From the NCBI RefSeq assembly GCF_028502605.1, contig NC_079236.1, positions 3,534,001 through 3,598,000 on the forward strand: a stretch of DNA of 64,000 bases. The letters are read 5' to 3'. The notes beneath the pieces were generated by a model. That model had not been told where the DNA came from, made no database searches, and saw only the letters and a list, made by a program, of their open reading frames with translations. This stretch comes from Trichoderma breve (taxonomy: Eukaryota > Ascomycota > Sordariomycetes > Hypocreales > Hypocreaceae). The translations under genes were made by a program, and so were the position numbers. This document shows positions 10,579 through 23,365 of this stretch, piece by piece. Each line of letters starts with the position of its first letter. The first letter of the stretch is position 1.

Positions 10579-12168
10579 GATATCGTTGGTGATGGTTGGA
10601 TTTTGGGCCGGAAAAGTAAAGATAAAGAAAAAAACAGAGATTGGGTTCAACGACTCCCGGCTTGTAGGGTATGACGAAAGTCGGGGTAGCCGGGAGAAGC
10701 TCCGGATCCAAGGTTGAAGAAAAAAAAAGAGGGGTATCCGGGATGGCGGGCGGCGATTGGCTGCGGAGATTATTCAGCGCGTCCCAGCATCAGCTCCAGG
10801 CAAGTCCAGGGCTCCAGCAGCTGCTCCCTGCATCACAGTGGAGGCAGCACATGCGCACTGTGGGTATCTGCATGCGCGGGACCACCAACAGCGCGGATGG
10901 CAGCTAGCAGATGTGACTCGTCATATCGGCGTCACAGTGCGATCTTCCAATTGGACGCGGGCCCGCCACTTATCTCTGCCTTACCTAATTCTATCGCCTG
11001 TCCCACTTTGGCGCTCCGACTTTCGCCATGGTCGCGAGGCAGAGATAAGTGACAATGGCGGGCTGTGATTGGATGGTTGGGCGACGACGGGCTGCGAGAT
11101 TAATGAATAGCCGGTGATGGTGACGTTTTGCGCATGGCTGGGCGCTATGTACTGACGAGTACTGTGCGGGTTGCCAATCAATCAATCCATCAAATCAATC
11201 AATAATCTGGTTTTTGGTGGTGCTAGAGAGCAATAGTAGTAGTAGCAGAGGAGGAGGTACTTGGAACAACTCCACCAAAAACCAGTAGAACATGTACTAT
11301 TTTGTTGTGTGGATGTCTGATGGGGGACGCCCACGATGTCCGTCGAGTAAGCTTAAGGTAAGATTTGAGTTGCGGATGAAATGAAGCGGCGCTGTTCTGT
11401 TGGGACCGGTTGATGAAAATTGTCGACGATCCAAATATGAACTTCAACTCTTGTCTTCTTTATTCCAATCAATCCTAACCTTTCCCCCCTTTTTTTTTCT
11501 GCCCGTCCGTTATCTTCCCACCGTCGATCGCCTCCCCTCAAACGTCGCCAAAAAGTCAGTTCAGCAATCGCTCCGTCTTATCGCCGGTACGTCGCCGCCA
11601 GGTACCGCGTCGACCGCCTTTGTACCTTGTCTGGTAGCAATCCAGGCATCCCTAACCGGGATAGTACGTCGCCGCCAAGTACTCCGTAGGCGGTGGCCAC
11701 CCCCCGCTTTAAATCAGACTGTGTGCAGCTTCAAGCCGCTTCTGGTTCGCCTGGATGCCCCATAGCCAATCCAACTGCCCACTTGGCAGAAGCAAGAATC
11801 AACTTGCAACTCCAAAGCCCTCAAACAACTGGAAAGCGTGACAACATCGCAGCATCTTCAACTTGTCTTTTCCTCTCTTTTTCTCTCCTGCCTTCGCCCT
11901 CATTCGCATCCACGCCCTGCTGCGTCTCTCCCGATACATCGACTTCCCGTTGCTCCGACGAGCCGCAACCCCTCGACTCAGAATCGCACGCGAGACGATG
12001 CTGCCGTGAGACCTCTCGCCTCGACCAGCGCTGTGACTCGCAGTCTCGAGGCCTTTCCTCTCCCATCGACTCTCCCTCCTCGCCTTCGACAGAGCAGCAA
12101 CAGCTCAACCGCCGCCGCCTGTCTCCCCGTCGAAGCGCCCGCCTCTCCTCTCCTCCGCTCCGCCCATC
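10579..12168. promoter_or_regulatory. Divergent intergenic region and long leader of the kinase gene
   Basis: About 1.6 kb between two divergent genes. It holds a GATA-containing inverted repeat (10960-11063), a 19-bp imperfect direct repeat flanked by GTAC (11587-11605 and 11664-11682), CCAAT-type pentamers, and from about 11450 a strongly pyrimidine-rich stretch typical of fungal 5' leaders. Open frames on both strands over 11693-12412 are compositional and overlap the kinase start. Confidence 0.5.
10960..11063. repeat. Inverted repeat carrying paired GATA sites
   Basis: CACTTATCTCTGCCT (10966-10980) is the exact reverse complement of AGGCAGAGATAAGTG (11037-11051). The stem is extended outward by GCCCGCC (10960-10966) and GGCGGGC (11057-11063), with a five-base ACAAT offset on the right arm. 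Each arm holds a GATA-factor core (TTATCT at 10969, AGATAA at 11043). The arms flank about 56 bp. Confidence 0.85.
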
Positions 12169-15100
12169 ATGGACGGCCAGCCGCAGCCGCAGCCGAAGCC
12201 GGCGCTTTACACCCATCTGTCTCAATTGTCGTCGCTTCCCTTGCGGACCGCCAACAGCACGCCCACGGCTTCTCCTGGCCTCTTCAGTCCCGTCGCCAGG
12301 CACCCTCATATGCCCACTCAGTCCTTCTCCGAGAGCAACACGCCCGCCCCTTTGTTCGACAGCCCCTACTTGCACCCGCTGCAGACCCACCGAGTCCGAG
12401 AGTATGTTTTGACCAGGATTTCTTCTCTTTTTCCGTTCCTGTTGCAGTCGCCCTGCCTTGTCTGTGGCTTGTCTGGTCTGGTTGTCAACGCCATATATGA
12501 CCCTTGACTGGCTGGGCTGTTTTGCAAATTAGGATTGATTTCCACCACAGCACAATTCTTTCTTGGACCAGTCAACTAACCTTTTCTCTCTTCTCTTCTT
12601 CGTGTAATAGGACCCACAAGGCTCTCATCGATTCCGACACTGCCACCGGCCGCAAGTCCATCAATCAGTATGACATTATCGAGGAGATTGGCCGTGGCAT
12701 GCACGGCAAGGTCAAGCTGGCCCGCAACCTCGAGACCGGTGAAAACGTAGCCATCAAAATCATTCCGCGCTTTTCCAAGAAACGACGGCTCGGCAAGGTC
12801 ACTGCCATGTCCCCCCAGGATAAGACTAAAAAGGAAATCGCCATTCTCAAGAAGATTAGACACCCCAACGTTGTCGCCTTACTCGAAGTCATTGACGATC
12901 CCGAGCTGAAAAAGATTTACATGGTACTGGAACACGTTGAGTTGGGCGAGATTGTGTGGCGTAAGAAGGGACTACCCCACATCTGCTCGTACGAACGGAG
13001 ACGATCTGAGCGCGAGATGAATGGAGAGCCAGCTACCGCCGATGACATGCGGTGGGATCAGTTACTCGAGCGCCGACAGATCATCAAGGAACTCAAGAGG
13101 GCCAAGATGGCCCAAAACAACCACGGCCCTGAGTACTGGAGCAATGAACACGGCGCCGCCGATGACGCGAGCACCGTAAGCCCTTGGTCCCGTATCTCCT
13201 CCAAGGAAGACTTTGCTGCCACCGACGGTTCCGTATCCATGCCCATCTCCCGCCGCTCCTCTCTGGCCCCCTCACAAAGCTACTCCTTTTCTTCTTCGCC
13301 TGGGACGAGGGAAGAAGACGAATGGCATGAAGATGACCATACCACCCCGGGCCCTACCTCATCGCAACCTCCCCTCTCCACAAGCGCATTAGACGGAACC
13401 ATGTTTGGAGCCTATACCAACAACGATGACAGAATGAGCTACCGCGAGCGATCTCCCAGCATGGCCGACTCCATCATTTCCCACATGTCCTCCATCGACT
13501 ACAACGTCCGTGCTCACGACCCCTTTGCTGACGACTTCTCCTATGTTCCTTGCTTCACCTTTGATCAAGCCCGGTCTGCCTTTCGCGATACTGTGCTAGG
13601 TCTTGAATACTTGCATTACCAGGGCGTTGTTCACCGTGATATCAAGCCTGCCAATCTGTTGTGGAGCAAGGACCACCGTGTCAAGATTTCCGACTTTGGT
13701 GTTTCTTATTTCGGCCGACCTATCCGTGAGGGTGAACCCGACGATTTGGTGTCTGAATCCGAGGCAAAGGACTTTGATGATGACCTGGAACTTTCAAAAA
13801 CTGTTGGCACCCCGGCCTTTTTCGCTCCGGAGCTTTGCTACACCGACCCTGATCAGGCCCAGCCCAAGGTGTCTGAGCAGATTGATGTGTGGTCTCTCGG
13901 CGTGACGCTTTACTGCCTCATCTATGCGCGTATCCCTTTCCTGGCAGAGGATGAGTTTCAGATGTTCCGCAAGATTGCCACTGAGGACGTGTATATCCCT
14001 CGCAAGAGGTTAAAGCCCGTGGACCCCTCAACCTCACCCACTGTAACCTCTCTCTACAAACGCCAAAACACTCATCCATACCGCGACGACAATGACCTCG
14101 AATACGAAGACGTGGATAATCTCCTGTATGACTTGCTGCGCCAGATGCTTATCAAGAATCCAGAAAAGCGAATTCGCCTCAAGGATATCAAGAAACACCC
14201 CTGGGTGCTCCAAGGTCTTCCCAACCCGAGATCATGGGCGGAGGAAACTGACCCGGCCAAGCCATCGAGTGGCCGCAAGATTCAGGTCGACGAGAGGGAT
14301 CTGTCCTCTGCCGTCGTGCCACTCACCTTTCTCGAACGGGCCCGATCTGTTGTCAAAAAGGCCGTGGGAAGAGTCATGCATCCCTTGGTCGACCGCAGTG
14401 AAAGTCGATCACGTCGACGGGCTACCAGTAGTGTTGCCAGCTCCGGAGGTGATAGCCTGCCAAAGCCTCCCGTTCTCCCCGTTGCAGTCCCAGCTACGAA
14501 TCCCCCCACTCCTTACCTCGATAGGCGCCGCAGCCTTCATCCAGAAGACTACTTTCCCAGCCTGCCAGCCAGGGACGCCTTGTCAAGCATAGAGCTACGC
14601 TCTTCAGAGTCTGGGGCCCCTAGCAGTCGCGTGGAATCTGTCGTCTATGATCCAATGGCTACAGTTTTGCCGCCTCTGACCACGCAGCCGGCCACTGTGA
14701 CTCGGGGACGCTCTCACAGCGAGCTGGATGAGGCAGCAACGTCCGAATTTCGCCCTTCTGCCAATGGCGTTCCCATCCGTAACGGGGGAACCATACGGGC
14801 TAGAAATGTTGCGCAATTCTTACCCTTGACGCCTCATACGGTACCGCCTACCCCATCTTTTGATAGAAATCCTCCCTTCCGTCCAGAGTTACCAAGTGCG
14901 AGGTCAGAGCTCAGCGCTATGAGAGGCGATTCAGTCCGCTCCCCTTCCGCGGACCGTGGTCTCTTCGCGAGCAGCGACAAACGAGCCACTCCCCAAGTTG
15001 GTCTGAATACTGCCGTGGCACCGGGGAACATTCAGGGCTTGCGAAGCACACGCTCAATGCGCTCTGTTGATCTGGGCAGAAACAGATACGGTTACACGCA

Positions 15101-16004
15101 GCTGTCGTCCTCCCCCTTGTCTTCGTCTCCTCAGCCCATACCCCCTGCCTCATATCATCATCACAGGCATCTTCAGTCCGATCCAAACTTTCACAGTCGG
15201 TACCAGGAGCGTCCTACTACTGCCCACCGTGTAGACAACGGGTCTGATATCAGGTCTCCCCTCACCCGGACTCCTGTCACCATGAGCCCTGAACCAGCCT
15301 TTTATGGCTCGTACGCGAGTGAAGATGGCTCGGCTGAAATGGGTAGCCAATGGTCTCGTATTGCTCATCAAGATTGGCAATCCGAGGCCCCGTCGCGAAG
15401 GGGAACTGTGGAAATCGCAAAGACTGCGAGTACCGACTCCATGGATCATCTCGGAACGCCCCTGACGAGCCCAAGCGAAACGGCTAGCCCTGTCGCCGCA
15501 TGCCCGCCTGCCAACAGCGCGTCTCAGCGAATGCTAGTCTTTCAGTCCGATCCCTCGCTGCCGGCTCTCCTTAGCGGTGCCAGCTCTGTTTCGGCTGACT
15601 TGGAGGGTGAGCTACTGCTCAGACCGGGAACCGTAGATCCCCAGACCACTTTCTTACAGACCAAAGACTCGATGACTCCCCCAGCCCTTGCAAAGGAGCC
15701 GGTCGGTGGCTTTCCCATCGACCAAGTCTTTGCTCACCACTCGTCCATGGAAGGTGTGCCACTTCAAGTCAAGATTGACCGCCCACCAACCTCGGACTCT
15801 GCAACAAGTCATCAGCATCGCAAGCACGACGAGGAAGACAATGACGATGACAGTGATGAGGGCCTTTTGTTGATGGCCAAAGCTAAGAAGCGACCGCCAG
15901 TTACAACTAGGCACCGGCCCTTTGAGGCCAGGCGGCGCGACACAAACATGAGCACTGCAAGTGACGAAACTGCTAGGAGAGTCAACATTTCTCCTGAGGC
16001 ATGA
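12169..16004 (+). CDS. Ser/Thr protein kinase, CaMKK / SNF1-activating kinase type (Ssp1/Sak1-like)
   Basis: Exons 12169-12401 and 12611-16004 (209-bp intron, GTATGT donor, AATAG acceptor, phase 2) give 1208 aa. The kinase domain starts at about residue 98 with the glycine loop GRGMHGKV, the VAIK lysine at 127, catalytic HRDIKPANLL at 419-428, DFG at 439 and an APE triad (FAPEL) at 483-485. Between the N-lobe and HRD lies an insert of about 200 residues, Ser-rich and acidic, as known for fungal Ssp1/Sak1/Elm1-type kinases. After the kinase comes a disordered tail of some 600 residues, Ser/Pro-rich, with an acidic stretch near the C-terminus. Such kinases phosphorylate the activation loop of SNF1/AMPK and CaMK-type kinases in glucose and stress signalling. 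The start at 12169 has the context ATCATGGAC and is in frame with the intron phase. Confidence 0.88.
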
Positions 16005-17435
16005 TACGACAAGACACGCCTATTGTGCTACTTGCAGCCAGTCACAGCATGAAACAAAGCGAAAAATATACGCCTAGCCAGTTTCTTTTGCATTTCACGG
16101 GGGGGCTTTTTCTTATAAGCGAGAATTAATTAACTGGTGTGGAAGCGAAATCATCGAAGCGGGAAAAAGGTATCGGATGGGCGCACACGACCACACACGA
16201 CGAAACCTGGTTGCATTATCAAATCATCATTATGATATACGGGGGATGGAATCGGAGCTTTTGTAAGGAAAAGGTAGGAAGCCTTTTTTATTATCATCAC
16301 CTTTTTGCTCGATGGGAAACAATGGTGGGCGTTTTATATCTTTTTCACCAACTTGCTTTTTTTTCGCATTGCATAATGGCTTGCCGGCAAATGCACGCCC
16401 GTTATATCCCGGAACTTTGGAGTGTCTTTTTTGTTTTATTTTTTTTATAATTTGTCTTCCGGCTTTTTTTTGTATTCGCTACAAATTTGGCTGGAATTAG
16501 CTAGATTGGGTCCTTTTTTTTTCTTGTTTGTCTTTTTGTTGCATTTTTTTATTATTCATGAGATTGATTATGGTGTAGTATGCTTATATGGAGCATGGAG
16601 CATGGAGCATTATGGGATTTAAGGTGTGATGGCATTGGAATGCCTTGCATGGGATAGAATGACTCTGGAGGATGTTGAATATATATAGCTATATAATTTG
16701 TATGAGTTTGCATGGGTATTGTGATAGTTTTATTAGCTATGAATGGCATATGTATGCTCAATCATTTGTTTCTTGTCTTTGATGTCGTCCTTTACTGAAT
16801 TTTCGGCATGAGTGATGAACTTTTACTGTACCCAAGGGTTCTCAAAAACAACCAGTCTCCGTGGCAACTCCACATAGACTTTCATGTATGGTGGGCATAT
16901 TCTGCAACGTCTAACGTCGTGAGCACAAATCCCCCCTAAAATCCTGCTTTCATAAGATCTGCACGACGATCCGGACACCAAAACGATGCCAATAAACCCA
17001 CTTCCCTATACACACACCCCCTATGATCCTAAAATATCACCATACATACGTCTGTATCGAATCAACAAAACGTCATAAACTGGCCACATCAATACCTAGA
17101 ATCCTAAAATTGACATAAGCCAAATTGTAATAGTACACTAATTCACGTAACCAAACAAAACAATACTATGTATGAATGTGATAAAAAAAAAAACTGATAT
17201 CAATATGTATGTTTGTATGTTGTAGACATTATATAGTATGAAAAGAGATGGCTGTCCCCGTATTCCCAAAACACCCAATTTTTTTAATCGCTAAAACAAT
17301 AACGGAGCGCCAAACAAATGGTTCAAAAAACACAGAGAAATTATTCCAGTCAAGATCTTCCAAATCGCTGGTGTTGTCCGAAACTCATGAACTAGGAAGA
17401 AATCGACAGATAGCCAGTCGAGAACTTCATCTCAT
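16005..17435. other. AT-rich spacer between convergent genes
   Basis: Contains the 3' flanks of the kinase gene (plus strand) and the Zn2Cys6 gene (minus strand). It is rich in T-runs (16300-16560) and has a small GGAGCAT tandem at 16590-16612. No gene was recognised. Confidence 0.5.
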
Positions 17436-20400
17436 CTAATGGCTGCCCTGGCCGGAATCTTGATGCTCGTCAAACAACCCCAGCACATCGCTAGGCATGT
17501 ATTCAAGCCAACCACTCATCAGATCTGGCTGCTGTAGCCCAAGAGCCTCAATGTCAATGTCTTGGCTGTCAAACGTAATGGCATCCATGTTCCCCATGAT
17601 GGGACCCCAAGCCGCCTGGTACGGCATGTTTTGCGCAAAATACATGTTTGTATGTGCAGTTGTCCCGGGAGCACTAGTTACAGCCGCAGAGCTCACCATG
17701 CTGTGAGAGTTAGGGCCACTGGTGGGCGATACACTGTAGGTATCATATCTCCCAGATCCTGGCCCAGAGGTCGCGTAACCCGTAGGAATCATTGGCTTTG
17801 CTTCGTTGGACTCTTCCGGGATACCCTCAAAGCTCATCATGGTTTGGTTGCGTGAGTTCCCGCTGGAAGGGGTCATCGGGTTGGCAGCATACGGCCGTCG
17901 AGGAGAGTTCCTAATGGCAGACATGTTTGGCTGTGGAATCGGCGGCGAATACATGCCTCCCACTTCTGGCATTGCCTGCCTGGCAGGTTCATAGGTCGCG
18001 GTTCCAGGTGAACCGCCAGATGGTCTAGCCATGGGCTGCGCATGCGAAGTGAAGCTAGTAGGTGGCATTCCACTTGCATTGTTAAACGCCTGATACATGA
18101 GCGTAAGGCTTGAATTCGGCGAATTGGCCGTTCCTGAAAGACTCCACGCAATTGGCGAGCCAGCAATCTTTGGTGACGACTGCTTCTCGAAGCGAGAGAG
18201 TTGCTCACCAATGGAAGGCCGAGGAGGAGGTAGTTTGGTGCTCTCGTATTCCTCCACCGTATACGTCTCGCAGTCCCATGTGCCTTTCGACTTTTGATCC
18301 AGGACGGTAAGAATGTATGTTACGCCACCCCAGTAAGCTTGGATCTGTTGTATAGAATTGTAGCATCGTTGATAGTTTTGGTTCGCGGCCGACGCGAGAA
18401 GCGAATGCCGAGACTGCTTGCTGTTTGGTTTTGGCTGCCGCTGGGAGCGGCTCGTCTGATTGGGGGGCGTGCCCTCCCTAGATGAACCCTCAGATCCATT
18501 GGACGAGGCACTGGATTCCATCAAAAAGGCACATGCGGCGATGTAAATGGGTTGGTTTGTGAATGGATTGCCAATGAAGCTCTTTGGATCAATCAAATCA
18601 GCAAAGGACAAGATGTCGCAGATCGTTTTGGCGCTGCTCATGCTCAGCTCGCGGCTGTCAGAAAGAAGCTGGAGCTCGCTCCGAAGTTCGCAAAACGGGG
18701 TAAGCAAGGTCGGCTGATGCAAGATGATGAAGAGTGCGTGAAACCAAAAATGAAGGAGGATGAAATTGGTGCCCTGCCCCATGCCGAGATATGTCTTGAA
18801 GTTGCTGACATTGAACTGGAGACGCGGATCCCAGTGCTTGTACATTCTCGTGAGCCTATGTTCCATCTCAGAGAGCTGATCCCACTTGTCCTGCGTGAGG
18901 TCTTGGGCGTCATGAAGATTGTTCAGCACATCACACACTTGACCGTAGAGGTTGATGATTTTGAGAAAGACGGGAAATGGGTTAGGCCAGCCGGTAGCTA
19001 GGTCTTTGTTGGATTCGGGAAAGGCGAGCTCGTAGTCGCCGTCTCGGATGGTTACGGGCCTTCCAGTGCCAGAGGAGATGACTCGATCCAGGATGAAGAC
19101 GGACCAAAAGGTGTCAATGCGCTCCTGTTCCACCTCTTTCTGCTCTTCCAGGCTAAGGGCGCCGATGCCCTCAACGTTGTGTGTTTCCGGGCTCTCGTGG
19201 TCATCGTCATTGACGCGGCTTCGGTGTCGGGTGTAAAAGGGATCTTTTTCGCCTTGATATTGGATCCCGACACACTTTTGAAGGCCGAGGTCGATTGCCA
19301 TGCGTATGGCCAAGCCCAAATACATCCACAGAGCGCTATCCTGGTTTGCACCAAAGCTCTCGTACGCCATGAGCAGACATGCCTGAACCGCACCAACGGA
19401 AGGGCATGGAAAGGTATCAACAGTGGCCTGTCTGGCTCTCTGCGCAAACACTTGGCCCCTCTCCGTCCGGGGCATTTTGTCATTGCCACCCGTTAGGATA
19501 GGGTGATCTGAGAATCGCGCGGCGATGGCGCAGACGGCGTCAACCAGCATTGACTCGACCCGTTTCTCCTTGACATGGCGCAGGAACTTTTCTTTGCTGA
19601 TAAAGGGGTAATTGCATCCCACGTGGATGAAGAATGTTGTGACCAGCTGAATAATGAGGGGAGGGACGGGAGCAGAACTGTTGGGGTCGTATGATGGGAT
19701 GTCTTCGCGAACAATGTCACTGTCAATGGCCGAACCGCTGGCTATCACACCGCTGGGAGTAGACTGAAGAGAGGCTCCGGAATGTGAACCTCCAGTGGAA
19801 CGACGCCTGTCGCGGACAGAGACGACCATTTGTTTGAACCCTGGGACAATAGCTGTGGAACCGAAATAGCGGAAATAAGGAATACGACGGCTGGGAGCTG
19901 ATCGGCGCAGGGTGGGGGAGCTAGGCAGGTCATCAGACGTGACTGAGAGATGAGCCTGATGGTGCGGGTGAGGCTGGTGCTGGTGATGATGCAATACGGG
20001 GGACTGTTGCGCCTCGGCGTCACTGGGGTTGGTATCGGTGCCGAGTTCAATGCTTGGCTCGATATTGCGCCGCAGTGGCCGTGAAGCAGCGGATGTAGAG
20101 GCAGCTTGCACGTTGCTTCTCCCAGACGACGTCGGACGATTCTCGGAAGCGGGAGCGGGATGTTTCCTGGTCACGGCGACGTCGTCTTCTTGGTTGAAAT
20201 CCTCGATTGGCGCTCCATCTTCGTCACCTGGCCTCAAGCCCGAGGCCTCGAGGCCATCTCTCCTCTCCTCTGGATAGCCCAGGCACTGGTGGCCATTCTT
20301 AGTGCAAGTCGAGCATAGTGGTCGTTCGCCGGCGCATCTCGTCTTTCGCCTTCGACAAGTCAAGCATCTGTGTCGCAAGAAGAGACGGGCGGTTAGCTTG

Positions 20401-20649
20401 GATGTCTATTGGTAGTGTGGTCTCGTGCCTGGGCCGGTGTCGGTAGACATATGTCTATGCCATTCGCCACCAACAATGACGCAACGAATCGGGAAAAAAC
20501 AGAAGCAGAACCACAAGACTCTGGAGGAACGAAACGTACGCTGCATTGATCCTGCGTCGCTTGGACGGCGGCTGGCCCTGGTTGTGCACAAATCGAATCT
20601 GCCGCGGCGGGGGACCCGAATCTGGCCTGTTGTTGAGCAGCGTTGTCAT
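17436..20649 (-). CDS. Zn2Cys6 fungal-type transcription factor
   Basis: Exon 1 20649-20540 and exon 2 20367-17436 (172-bp intron, GTACGT donor, ACACAG acceptor, phase 2) give 1013 aa. The splice restores the zinc cluster: C38, C41, C48, C55, C58 and C65 with spacing C-x2-C-x6-C-x6-C-x2-C-x6-C, preceded by a basic KRRRINAA stretch. The long second exon alone would begin within the cluster, and no ATG precedes it in frame. A low-complexity linker with a His-rich run is followed by a fungal_trans middle homology region at about 270-650 (signatures GCNYPFISKEKF, LGLAIRMAIDLGLQ, SSGTGRPVTIRDGDYELAFP), then a Ser/Pro/Asn-rich tail with acidic C-terminal patches. It is a nuclear DNA-binding regulator; the target pathway cannot be deduced. 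The gene is convergent with the kinase gene. Confidence 0.9.
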
Positions 20650-23365
20650 GGCTAGACCACGACCATGACGGAGGGCGATGCGGAGCAGCAACACACAGTC
20701 GCATGCGTGGGCTCTGCAATCAAGCGGAGTCGGATAACGGAAGACGGAGACCGGCAGCGGGCGGGAAGTCGGCACGATCTGCTCGGCAGTCGAAGGAGTC
20801 GAGTTCTATGCCATCAAGCAACGGGATCCCGAATTTGGTGATGCTTCCGTCTGGGTCTGGAGGATGTGTAGTCGAAGGATGGACACTCGTTTTGGTCGCA
20901 GAGGGCTCGGGAGATCGAATTCAGACAGCCGTGGATCGGTTAGTCAGCCGTCTCGAGGAGTTTCCGAGTCAGTGATGGGATGGTAGTATTAGGGAGTCAG
21001 CAGCTAGCGAGTGGTGGCAGTAGGGCATTAATCGTGGAACACAAAAATACGGTAGGGCTATGCAGAGGCACCGTTCGGCTGGGCTGAAATTGTCGTGGGA
21101 TGGAGGTTTGGAAATGGGGATGGAATTGCTGCACTGCAGTGGGTAAATTGGAGGTACCGAATGCATGTACTGCTCCCCAGACTCTCCGTTCCAGGAGCAA
21201 AAGACTGGAGGGAGGGGCGTGCCTGGAGCGATGAGCAGTGAGTGCAGTTCCAGCGGCTGCAAGGTACCGGTACTCTGCAGTGGACGCGCGAGTTGCAGCA
21301 GGCCCAAGTACCGGATACCCGCACCAAACAGCGTCCATCTGCAAGCTCCCCAGCGCTGAACGGAGCATCTCCTTGGATGCTTGTCCCTGTCACAAGGTAC
21401 ATTCGGAGTACACAGAGTCAACTTCTAGGTTTCAAAGCCGGCTTCTAGAATTCTTCTCCCGGCTCGTCGCTCTTCATACTCCTCGTCTCGCATCTCACGC
21501 TGACAGCCACTGCCGACCTACCTGTAACAGCATAGCCAGATTGCGGGCATCGAAATTGATCCCTTCTGTTAGCACCTAGAAAATTCACCGTACGGACCTT
21601 TGTCTACCTCCGATCCGAGATGCCCCCCAGATCTACCCATGCAGCTAAATCGAAAGAATAAAAAAGCTTGTCTCGGATAGGGCGTCGTCTTACAAGCACT
21701 ACAAGAACCCTACAAACAGCTTCTCAACTATATCATAGTCACAGCCTCACTGTAACTTTCCTACTCACTGTACAGCTTCTTGGTCAAGTCATACGAGCAA
21801 CCCGTAGCTTGTCCTCAGAGGCACAAGGCACACACGTAACTAACTCCTGCATCCTCGTACTATAACCAACAAAAACAAGCCTTGACGGGCTCCACGACAC
21901 TATTTAGCATCCTTCTTAGCGCATGGCCCCGAACACGATGCAACCCCCCGCAATCCTACCAACGAACGCGGGCCACAAACTCCGAGAAGTCAAAAAAGTC
22001 TAGCACAACATGGAATCATCACGGCTCTTCCCAAAAATCTTCCCTCAAACAATCCGAACTTCCTAATCAGGCAACGTCAAGCATCACCATCCTACGCAAC
22101 ACCATGCGATCAAGATATTAGTATTCGTTGGGATCGACAAACAAACAATTCCGCCTGCCCCGAACTCCGTCTGGGTGCGCGGACCGACTCTTTTTGTGTC
22201 TCGTTCAGGCTATTTTATCCTAGCTAACTCCGCAACTCGATAGCTCAAAGGTAACAAATCGGATTACTGCGCTCGGCTTCCCTGCCTTCGCTTTATTCGT
22301 CTGCCTAAACCAACCACTAGCTAGTTTCTCTCTCAACCCATTCTATTCTCTTCACGGCTTAAGCTACCTCCATTTCCAACCTCTTTCTTCGAGCGGGTAC
22401 TCGGGTACCCATCACTACCTTGATTTCTAAAAATTCTCATCCTCAACCTAATGCCCATAAAAATCAAAATCAGAATCTTCTCCAGTTGATCGCCCATCTT
22501 CATGGATGTCCTGACTTACTTCGGGTAGTCTCCGAACCCATCCCCATGCAATGCAAATCCTGCGCTAAAAGACTACCTCTCTTCAAAACAAAGCAAGGCC
22601 AGGATCAAGGTTCATTTCTCCATCTTTTCTATCTGATCCTGTGACCTCGGCATCCTTCAAACCTGTGTGGGGATGGCACTTGCTTTAGCATCGTGAAGCG
22701 TATATTTCCTCAGCAACAGCAGGCATCTTATACGCCTCTAGCACGTGAAAACCACGGCACGTCTCCGCCCCATTAACCCCTTTGTGTCAAATCAATATGC
22801 ACTCCAATCCCTATTTCGGGTGCCTTGATTCAACGTAGCATTTGGCCTTTGATATCACGCCACGACCTGCCAAGCAAAGGCAAGTCTTAAACGTAATTCC
22901 CTCTTCCTATCTCTGAGTCTTGACAAGTATACAGTGCTCAGGGCCCACTGTATCCTAACACCAGAGTGGTATACACTATACAACTTCATTTGTTGTTGTT
23001 TCATGCCTGGCCTGCATTGCTCCTGGTGCAATTCCTCATCGGCCCGATATCATGAGTCGTCAGATGCCCAAGGTTCACGTAAAAAGTATCATATTCATTG
23101 ATATCGGTATTGTTGGGAACCCACCCATTGGATATTCCCTCCCTTTGCCCATGTGATAGCATCCCCAATGCCTCACCTCCAGAACACCAAACGTCGCCAG
23201 CAGTGACCCCATAACATCTCCGTACGCCTTGTCCAGCTTGTTGTAGTCTCAAAATAATCAAATAGTCACCGGCTTGATTTTCCTGCCATGTAATAAATCA
23301 AGGCATCCCGTACACATAACTTGTAAAGCAACGTAGCACCAAAGACTCAGATGGCCCGTTGTGTC
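20650..23365. other. Intergenic region upstream of the Zn2Cys6 gene
   Basis: About 2.7 kb holding the promoter and leader of the 17436-20649 gene and the 3' flank of the 23366-25518 gene. GGTACCGGTACT-type GTAC-rich sequence lies at about 21263-21320, and pyrimidine-rich plus-strand DNA at 22320-22400. No protein gene or RNA was recognised. Confidence 0.45.

Noticed and set aside
11693..12412. 239-aa and overlapping 189-220-aa frames in the kinase leader
   Set aside because: Pyrimidine-rich low-complexity DNA open in several frames on both strands; overlaps the true kinase start.
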